Shown here one piece after another: positions 56,014 to 64,000 of a DNA stretch of 64,000 nucleotides. Numbering within the stretch: the stretch's first letter is position 1; each line of letters starts with the position of its first letter. Under the pieces are notes generated by a model that made no database searches, was not told the DNA's origin, and was given only the letters and a program-made list of their open reading frames with translations. The position numbers and the translations under genes are program-made. The stretch lies in NCBI GenBank assembly GCA_030272155.1, contig CP126198.1, positions 1,302,001 through 1,366,000 of the forward strand. The letters are read 5' to 3'. This DNA is from Tetradesmus obliquus (taxonomy: Eukaryota > Chlorophyta > Chlorophyceae > Sphaeropleales > Scenedesmaceae).

Positions 56014-58545
56014 GGCACCTGGCCCAGGCCTCCTGTCGCCTGACCATGCTTATTGTAGACCACACCCATCAGCTGTGCGTTGGATTTGAGGGGAAGCAGA
56101 GAATTCGGACAAGTTGTGGGTATGCCAGCCAGGTCAGGTGGGTGGCTGGTAGGCAACCTAGCCTAGGCGACTTGCCCAGGCAACCTGCCGCCTGCCCTAG
56201 GCAAACTCTCCCCAGCCTGCTGCCGCCTGACCATGCTTATTGTAGACCACACCCATCAGTTGTGCGTTGGATTTGAGGGGAAGCAGAGAATTCGGACAAG
56301 TTGTGGGTATGCCAGCCAGGTCAGGTGGGTGGCTGGTAGGCAACCTAGCCTAGGCGACTTGCCCAGGCAACCTGCCACCTGCCCTAGGCAAACTCTCCCC
56401 AGCCTGCTGCCGCCTGACCATGCTTATTGTAGACCACACCCATCAGCTGTGCGTTGGATTTGAGAGGGAGCAGAGAATTTGGACAGGTTGTTGGTATGCC
56501 AGCCAGGTCAGGCGGGTGGCTGGCAGGCGACGTGACCCAGGCAACTTGCCACCTGGCGTTGGCGACTTTCCACCTGGCGTCGGCGACGTGCCGCCTTGCC
56601 GCGGCCTCCTGCCGCCTGACCATGCATATTGTAGACCACACCCATCAGCTGTGCGTTGGATTTGAGGGGAAGCAGAGAATTTGGACAAGTGGTGGGTATG
56701 AGAGCCAGGTCAGGTGGGTGGCTGGCAGGAGACCTAGCCTAGGCGACTTGCCCAGGCAACCTGCCACCTGACCTAGGCAACCTCTCCCCAGCCTGCTGCC
56801 GCCTGACCATGCATATTGTAGACCACACCCATCAGCTGTGCGTTGGATTTGAGGGGAAGCAGAGAATTTGGACAAGTTGTGGGTATGCCAGCCAGGTCAG
56901 GTGGGCGGGTGGCTGGCAGGCGACCTGGCCCAGGCAACGTGCCACCTGGCGTTGGCCACGATCCACCTGGCGTCGGCGGCGTGCCACCTGGCCCTGGCCT
57001 CATGCCGCCTGACCATACTTATTGTAGACCACACCCATCAGCTGTGCGTTAGATTTGAGGGGAAGCAGAGAATTCGGACGAGTTGTGGGTATGCCAGCCA
57101 GGTCAGGCAGGTGGCTGGCAGGCGACGTGACCCAGGCCACCTGCCACCTGGCGTTGGCGACTATCCACCTGGCGTCGGCGACGTGCCGCCTTGCCCAGGC
57201 CTCCTGCCGCCTGACCATGCTTATTGTAGACCACACCCATCAGCTGTGCGTTGGATTTGTGGGGAAGGAGAGAATTTGGACAAGTTGTGGGTATGCCAGC
57301 CAGGTCAGGCAGGTGGCTGGCAGGCGACGTGACCCAGGCCACCTGCTATCTGGCCCTGGCCACCTGCCACTTGGCCTAGGTCACATGCCACCTGGCCCAG
57401 GCCTCCTGTCGCCTAACCATGCTTATTGTAGACCACACCCATCAGCTGTGCGTTGGATTTGAGGGGGAGCAGAGAATTTGGACAAGTCGTGGGTATGCCA
57501 GCCAGGTCAGGCAGATGGCTGGCAGGCGACGTGACCAAGGCCACCTGCTGTCTTGCCCTGGCCACCTGCCACCTCTCCCAGGCCACCTGCCACCTTGCTC
57601 AGGCCACCTGCCACCTGGCCCAGGCCTCCTGTCGCCTGACCATGCTTATTGTAGACCACACCCATCAGCTGTGCGTTGGATTTGAGGGGGAGCAGAGAAT
57701 TTGGACAAGTCGTGGGTATGCCAGCCAGGTCAGGCAGGTGGCTGGCAGGCGACGTGACCCAGGCCACCTGCTATCTTGCCCTGGCCACCTGCCACCTTTC
57801 CCAGGCCACCTGCCGCCTTGCTCAGGCCACCTGCCACCTGGCCCAGGCCTCCTGTCGCCTGACCATGCTTATTGTAGACCACACCCATCAGTTGTGCGTT
57901 GGATTTGAGGGGAAGCAGAGAATTCGGACAACTTGTGGGTATGCCAGCCAGGTCAGGTGGGCGGGGGGCTGGCAGGCGACGTGACCCAGGCACCTAGCGA
58001 TGGCGACTATCCACCTGGCGTCGTCCACCTGCCACCTGGCCTAGGTCACATGCCACCTGGCCCAGGCCTCCTGTCGCCTGACCATGCTTATTGTAGACCA
58101 CATCCATCAGCTGTGCGTTGGATTTGAGGGGGAGCAGAGAATTTGGACAAGTTGTGGGTATGCCAGCCAGGTCCGGCAGGTGGCTGGCAGGCGACGTGAC
58201 CCAGGCCACCTGCTATGTTGCCCGGCCACCTGCCACCTGGCGTAGGCCACCTGCCACCTGGCCTAGGTCACATGGCACCTAGCCCAGGCCTCCTGTCGCC
58301 TGACCATGCTTATTGTAGACCACATCCATCAGCTGTGCTTTGGATTTGAGGGGGAGCAGAGAATTCGGACAACTTGTGGGTATGCCAGCCAGGTCAGGCA
58401 GGTGGCTGGCAGGCGACGTGACCCAGGTCACCTGCTATCTTGCCCTGGCCACCTGCCACCTGGCCTAGGCCACCTGCCACCTGGCCTAGGTCACAGGCCA
58501 CCTAGCCCAGGCCTCCTGTCGCCTGACCATGCTTATTGTTGTACC
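56014..58545 (+). repeat. Satellite array 1, 187-223 base units
   Basis: CCATGCTTATTGTAGACCAC-type anchors occur near 56044, 56231, 56418, 56620, 56807, 57013, 57215, 57417, 57640, 57863, 58082, 58304 and 58527. Spacing rises from 187 to about 223 from left to right. The constant half holds CATCAGCTGTGCGTTGG and GGGTATGCCAGCCAGGTC; the variable half is a run of CCACCTGGCC-type 14- to 20-base subrepeats whose number sets the unit length. Long open frames across the array are a by-product of repetition. Confidence 0.95.
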
Positions 58546-58605
58546 TGTCTTCAGCCTGCTGCCGCTTGTAAACAAGCAAGTGGTTGTCAGTGCCCAGGCA
58601 GAATA

Positions 58606-58850
58606 CTACGAGTAGCTAGTAGCTAGTGGCTGGCTGGCTGGCTAGCTAGCTAGTCCTACTGCTAGCGCTGCCAGGGCAGGCGGGTAAGTAACAGTTGGCA
58701 GCGTTAGAGCTGGCTGGCTAGTAGCTAGTAGCTAGTAGCTGGTTGGCTTGCTGGCTGGCTGGCTGGCTAGTGGCTAGTAGCTAGTAGGTAGTAGCTAGTA
58801 GCTGGCTGGCTGGCTAGTAGCTAGTAGCTAGCGCTGCCAGGGCAGGCGGG
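58606..58850. repeat. GCTAG/GGCT low-complexity spacer
   Basis: Runs of GTAGCTAGTAGCTAGT and GGCTGGCTGGCT with two copies of GCTGCCAGGGCAGGCGGGT. It separates the two satellites. Confidence 0.9.
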
Positions 58851-58854
58851 TGTG

Positions 58855-61334
58855 TGGCATCGAAACGGTGTCTAGCACTTCAGAAAGCTTAAGGCAACCG
58901 GTTTCAAGCCGGCTAGAGCCGTATGCGCACTATTGCCAGGTGGCGGGTGGCCTGGGCAAGTTGCCTAGGCTAGGTCGCCTACCAGCACCCGCCTGGTCAA
59001 ACACGCCATAGATGTGACCGACGGCCTTGTAAATACATCGAAACGGTGTGCAGCACTTCAGAAAGCTTAAGGCAACCGGTTTGAAGCCGGCTAGAGCCGT
59101 ATGCGCACTATTGCCAGGAAGGCTAGGTCGCCTACCAGCACCCGCCTGGTCAAACACGCCATAGATATGACCAACGGCCTTGTAAATACATCGAAACGGT
59201 GCGTAGCACTTCAGAAAGCTTCAGGCAACCGGTTTGAAGCTGGCTAGAGCCGTATGCGCACTATCGCCAGGTGGCGGGTGGCGTGGGCAAGTTGCCTAGG
59301 CTAAATCGCCTACCAGCACCCGCCTGGTCAAACACGCCATAGATGTGACCGACGGCCTTGTAAATACATCGAAACGGTGTGCAGCACTTCAGAAAGCTTA
59401 AGGCAACCGGTTTGAAGCCGGCTAGAGCCGTATGCGCACTATTGCCAGGAAGGCTAGGTCGCCTACCAGCACCCGCCTGGTCAAACACGCCATAGATATG
59501 ACCAACGGCCTTGTAAATACATCGAAACGGTGCGTAGCACTTCAGAAAGCTTCAGGCAACCGGTTTGAAGCTGGCTAGAGCCGTATGCGCACTATCGCCA
59601 GGTGGCGGGTGGCGTGGGCAAGTTGCCTAGGCTAGGTCGCCTACCAGCACCCGCCTGGTCAAACACGCCATAGATGTGACCGACGGCCTTGTAAATACAT
59701 CGAAACGGTGTGCAGCACTTCAGAAAGCTTAAGGCAACCGGTTTGAAGCCGGCTAGAGCCGTATGCGCACTATTGCCAGGAAGGCTAGGTCGCCTACCAG
59801 CACCCGCCTGGTCAAACACGCCATAGATGTGACCAACGGCCTTGTAAATACATCGAAACGGTGTGTAGCACTTCAGAAAGCTTCAGGCAACCGGTTTGAA
59901 GCTGGCTAGAGCCGTATGCGCACTATCGCCAGGTGGCGGGTGGCGTGGGCAAGTTGCCTAGGCTAGGTCGCCTACCAGCACCCACCTGGTCAAACACGCC
60001 ATAGATATGACCAACGGCCTTGTAAATACATCGAAACGGTGCGTAGCACTTCAGAAAGCTTCAGGCAACCGGTTTGAAGCTGGCTAGAGCCGTATGCGCA
60101 CTATCGCCAGGTGGCGGGTGGCGTGGGCAAGTTGCCTAGGCTAAATCGCCTACCAGCACCCGCCTGGTCAAACACGCCATAGATGTGACCGACGGCCTTG
60201 TAAATACATCGAAACGGTGTGCAGCACTTCAGAAAGCTTAAGGCAACCGGTTTGAAGCCGGCTAGAGCCGTATGCGCACTATTGCCAGGAAGGCTAGGTC
60301 GCCTACCAGCACCCGCCTGGTCAAACACGCCATAGATATGACCAACGGCCTTGTAAATACATCGAAACGGTGCGTAGCACTTCAGAAAGCTTCAGGCAAC
60401 CGGTTTGAAGCTGGCTAGAGCCGTATGCGCACTATCGCCAGGTGGCGGGTGGCGTGGGCAAGTTGCCTAGGCTAGGTCGCCTACCAGCACCCGCCTGGTC
60501 AAACACGCCATAGATGTGACCGACGGCCTTGTAAATACATCGAAACGGTGTGCAGCACTTCAGAAAGCTTAAGGCAACCGGTTTGAAGCCGGCTAGAGCC
60601 GTATGCGCACTATTGCCAGGAAGGCTAGGTCGCCTACCAGCACCCGCCTGGTCAAACACGCCATAGATGTGACCAACGGCCTTGTAAATACATCGAAACG
60701 GTGTGTAGCACTTCAGAAAGCTTCAGGCAACCGGTTTGAAGCTGGCTAGAGCCGTATGCGCACTATCGCCAGGTGGCGGGTGGCGTGGGCAAGTTGCCTA
60801 GGCTAGGTCGCCTACCAGCACCCACCTGGTCAAACACGCCATAGATGTGACTGACGGCCTTGTAAATACATCGAAACTGTTTGTAGCACTTCAGAAAGCT
60901 TAAGGCAACCGGTTTGAAGCTGGCTAGAGCCGTATGCGCACTATTGCCAGGTGGCGGGTGGCCTGGGCAAGTTGCCTAGGCTAGGTTGCCTACCAGCACC
61001 CACCTGGTCAAACACGCCATAGATGTGACCGACGGCCTTGTAAATACATCGAAACGGTTTGTAGCACTTCAGAAAGCTTAAGGCAACCGGTTTGAAGCTG
61101 GCTAGAGCCGTATGCGCACTATTGCCAGGTGGCGGGTGGCCTGGGCAAGTTGCCTAGGCTAGGTTGCCTACCAGCACCCACCTGGTCAAACACGCCATAG
61201 ATGTGACCGACGGCCTTGTAAATACATAGAAACGGTTTGTAGCACTTCAGAAAGCTTAAGGCAACCGGTTTGAAGCTGGCTAGAGCCGTATGCGCACTAT
61301 TGCCAGGTGGCGGGTGGCCTGGGCAAGTTGCCAA
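58855..61334 (+). repeat. Satellite array 2, 178/153-base units with 840-base higher-order repeat
   Basis: CGAAACGGT-type anchors lie near 58861, 59039, 59192, 59370, 59523, 59701, 59854, 60032, 60210, 60363, 60541, 60694, 60872, 61050 and 61228. Spacing is 178 or 153; the short unit lacks 25 bases around GGCGGGTGGCGTGGGC. The order 178-153-178-153-178 (840 bases) occurs twice in succession, 59192-60031 and 60032-60871, with shared variants such as CTAAATCGCC, so this is a higher-order repeat. The repeated 75-codon minus-strand frame is a by-product. Confidence 0.95.
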
Positions 61335-61366
61335 GGTCGTCGGTCACATCTATGGCGTGTTTGACC
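61335..61366 (-). repeat. Inverted fragment of the satellite 2 unit at the array end
   Basis: GTCGGTCACATCTATGGCGT and the following GTTTGACC are the reverse complement of the conserved GTCAAACACGCC...GTGACCGAC block of the array, so the last unit folds back on the array. Confidence 0.85.
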
Positions 61367-61847
61367 TGGCCACCTGACCAACCTCGACCCAGCGCATGCT
61401 GTTATCACGCCCAAATAACGTAAAGCTTCACGACTTTACCTGTTTGAAGCCGGCTGGGGCCCCAAGTGCACTATGCCACCTGGCCTGGTTGGCGAGCCTT
61501 CCCGAAGGGCAGCAACGTGCCCCAAATGTCATTTATATAAGTGACATTTACAAGTGTATAAATACACCCCTACAAACCACTTATGCATGCTGTGCATATA
61601 CACAAGAAGCAACTTGCTGAGCTGACTTGATGACTCAACCATTTACACCAGTAGTACACTAGCAGTAACACTAGCAAGCAAGCACGTGGCGTTGCTGCTA
61701 ATTACACCCAGCAGCACCATGCAAAAGTGGACAGCATAGATTCGTGAAGAAGCGGTATCAACCCTAAATGCGTAAGGCACTTAAGGACCTGGCAATGCTT
61801 GATTCCAGTATAGAGGTGTAGATGGGGACCACTGTATACGGCTAGGG

Positions 61848-62700
61848 CGTAGAAGTACTTTTCTTCCTCCTCCTCCTCCAAGCAAGCAGTCTCACCCTCT
61901 CCTCCAGTACTGCTCCATCTTCGCAGTCAGTCCCTACTACCACCTGGCCTGATCCAACAACAACTTCAAGTCCCAATCATATCAATCGGCTCCAACAACT
62001 TGTGCACCAAAAAAGGGGAGCTGTGTCTGGTGTGCTTTTCTTCTACTGTTGACTAGCATCGCCAGCATGCCTGATGCTGCATCATCATCAACATCAACAA
62101 CAACATATGTATGTATGAGGCCAGCAGCAGTGATGCAACAATCATGCATGCATATTCAAGTGTTCAAGTGTTGATGATGTTGCTGCAGCACCATCATCAT
62201 AGCCATGTATGATCATTTGATTGCCATCCCGTGTATCACCATGGCGAGTTGTTTTTGCCTGTTGTTACTCCCAGCTGTGCAGGGCGTAGAAGTACTTTTA
62301 TTCCTCCTCCTCCTCCTCCAAGCAACCCTCTCCTCCAACATAGGAGCACCACTGCTCCATCTTCGCAGTCAGTCCCTACTACCACCTGGCCTGATCCAAC
62401 AACAACTTCAAGTCCCAATCATATCAATCGGCTCCAACAACTCGTGCACCAAAAAAGGTGAGCTGTGTCTGGCGTGCTTTTCTTCTACTGTTGACTAGCA
62501 TCGCCAGCATGCCTGATGTTGCATCATCATCAACAACATATGTATGTATGAGGCCAGCAGCAGTGATGCAACGTGCATATTCAAGTGTTCAAGTGTTGAT
62601 GATGTTGTTGCAGCACCATCATCATAGCCATGTATGATCATTGATTGCCATCCCGTGTATCACCATGGTGAGTTGTTGTTGCCCTGTTCTTACACCCAGC
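61848..62700 (+). repeat. Direct duplication of about 430 bases, two and a half copies
   Basis: The block from CGTAGAAGTACTTTT through CAGTCAGTCCCTACTACC and CAATCATATCAATCGGCTCC to CATCGCCAGCATGCCTGATG occurs at about 61848-62090 and 62284-62520. The adjoining block with CATGTATGATCATT and GATTGCCATCCCGTGTATCA occurs at about 62200 and 62628. The first copy has an 18-base insertion in its TCC-rich stretch. Pro/Thr-rich open frames in it are not supported as coding. Confidence 0.9.
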
Positions 62701-63000
62701 AGCACGTAAATCATGATTTTGCTCAGCTCAGTTTGCCCTGCCGCAGAAGAGTTCACAAGGTACAGCAGGGCCCAGCATTTTGTGGACAGCAGTCCACCTC
62801 ATTCATGCCCTTCTACGCCCTGTTTGTATACAGTGGTGGTCCCCCAAGGTCCCATGACGACCTTGGTAGTCCCACTACTGCCAGGTAGGTTGTTGTGGCA
62901 TACGTTTTGAGCGTATTGATCACCACTTCCTATGGGCTATGGGAAAAAAATAATGCCCTGCTCCCTTTTCCTGATGTGATGATGCTGGGCGTAAGTAAGT

Positions 63001-63064
63001 CATCATCCCAACCGACAACAGCTTCATCAAACCATCATCCCAACCGACAACAGCTTCATCAAAC
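63001..63064 (+). repeat. 31-base tandem duplication
   Basis: CATCATCCCAACCGACAACA followed by GCTTCATCAAAC occurs twice in direct succession. Confidence 0.95.
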
Positions 63065-63438
63065 CATAAGAGCTCGCAACCTGTACATTTTTAGCATGTG
63101 GGCACTGCTGGGCTGGGTGTAATTCTACATGTTCAAAGGGTGAGGTGTCGTTGTTGAATTTTCGTTCAGCAGCAGGTTCAGCACTGTTATCGTGCGCACT
63201 GCACAACGTGCCCACTGCCCGAGAGAGGATCAACCAGACCCTGGTGGAGCTGCTGCCCAACAAGCAACTCGTCCCACCCAAACTGCCCAGCCGGAAAGCA
63301 GTTTCAAGACCAAACCCTTTAGACACGTCTGATGCCTTGATGACAAGCTGGCATGTTGCACAGTTGAGTGAATCTTGTATTCCATGAGCGTGTGGAACAT
63401 TGCGCATGTGTGCGTGCCAGGAATGGCAATGCCTGGAG

Positions 63439-63473
<35 letters not shown>

Positions 63474-64000
63474 AACAGTCTCACGCTATCAGCTAGGGCA
63501 GGCAAGCATTGCACCATTAGGGATGAACAGATCATTGCATTCCAAGTGCATTAGATGCTAGTGCATTGCATGGCTGCTGGGGCAAACGACAAACAAAACT
63601 GTCCGAATGGCTGAAGCAGCCAGCAGACGCCCGCACTCCCACAACTACTGCAACTCCGAATGTTTATCCGCATCCGAATGAACTTGCCTCGTTGCCAGAG
63701 CAATATGGTAGGAGGCGGAAGGCCAGAATGGTGGGTTGTTTCGCTGCAGCACCGGAGACTGGTTGTTTTACCGTGTGTGTCGTCTACTGCGAACGTGCAC
63801 TGATGGTGGAAACAGTCGAGAGGGGCGGACAGGCGAGGAAATAGTCGAGCGCAGCCAAGGATCAAGATGCTCTTGGATTGTCCTTGGACATAATCTGTGC
63901 ACTTTTCGGCAACACCCAAACAACTTGCTGGATCCCTACTGAATGTGTTCAAAAATAGCCAAAACCGTAGTCCGATGCTCTTGAGAGAGCTTTGCGGCGA

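Larger units (their letters stand above)
61380..64000. other. Right edge, no supported gene
   Basis: Open frames are short. One plus-strand frame at 63145-63387 (SLLNFRSAAGSALLS, then VPTARERINQTLVELLP) has moderately protein-like composition, but no flanking exon or family match was seen. Microsatellite (CTG)n at 63439-63472. Confidence 0.4.

Noticed and set aside
56044..58545. Long open frames in satellite 1 (MLIVDHTHQLCVGFE...)
   Set aside because: By-product of tandem repetition. All units carry them in changing length, and no introns or domains fit.
58930..61334. Repeated 75-residue minus-strand proteins (MFDQAGAG...)
   Set aside because: They are one open frame of a satellite unit copied with it. 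There is no splice context, and the frame is lost in units of the other length.
56014..61366. CRISPR array
   Set aside because: Units are 150-220 bases with no short constant repeat and unique spacer pattern, and no cas genes are near.

Overview
The window is nuclear DNA of a eukaryote, most likely a green alga (Chlorophyta; the CAG/CTG-rich exons with long Gln and Ala runs and the many 150-450 base GT-AG introns suggest a sphaeroplealean or chlamydomonadalean alga; this placement is inference). No bacterial operon, rRNA or tRNA gene is visible. All genes were read as spliced exon chains in which intron phases were checked by hand; most six-frame ORFs are shadows.

Layout. 1-965: no supported gene. 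966-10743: a 2.97-kb inverted repeat (arms 1136-4106 and 7770-10743, loop 3.66 kb) carrying two head-out copies of a glycoside-hydrolase-like gene that share one frameshift; the left arm is cut by what looks like the right end of a CACTA transposon. 12041-16118: an intact eight-exon GH5 endo-beta-mannanase. 16968-19803: a 2.8-kb non-autonomous CACTA transposon with a TAT target duplication. 20197-26841: an eleven-exon tyrosine-recombinase gene of the Crypton/Ndc10 type ending in a GCR1_C-like domain. 29144-31584 plus 48056-49206: a Penelope-like retroelement (PLE) split in two by a 16,468-base CACTA transposon (31585-48052, target duplication TGC). The CACTA element carries a Tnp2 transposase gene, a second TnpA-like gene and a 4-kb tandem array of 282-base units. 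The PLE ends with a perfect 39-base inverted repeat and a hammerhead ribozyme motif. 49371-54512: the cyclase-associated protein gene (CAP), an actin regulator, lacking a recognisable start exon. 55.1-55.5 kb: an unrecognised gene end. 55.6-61.4 kb: two satellite arrays, one with 840-base higher-order units. 61.4-64 kb: duplicated low-complexity DNA without a supported gene.

The host genes are the mannanase, CAP and perhaps the inverted-repeat pair; the rest is a nest of three mobile-element classes (DNA CACTA, tyrosine-recombinase Crypton, Penelope retroelement) plus satellites. The large and small CACTA elements share the same terminal bases and the same TCCACA subterminal repeat, so the Tnp2/TnpA-like pair of the large one could mobilise the small one. 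The best candidate for something undescribed is the large CACTA element nested in frame in a ribozyme-bearing PLE, with the Crypton gene as second.
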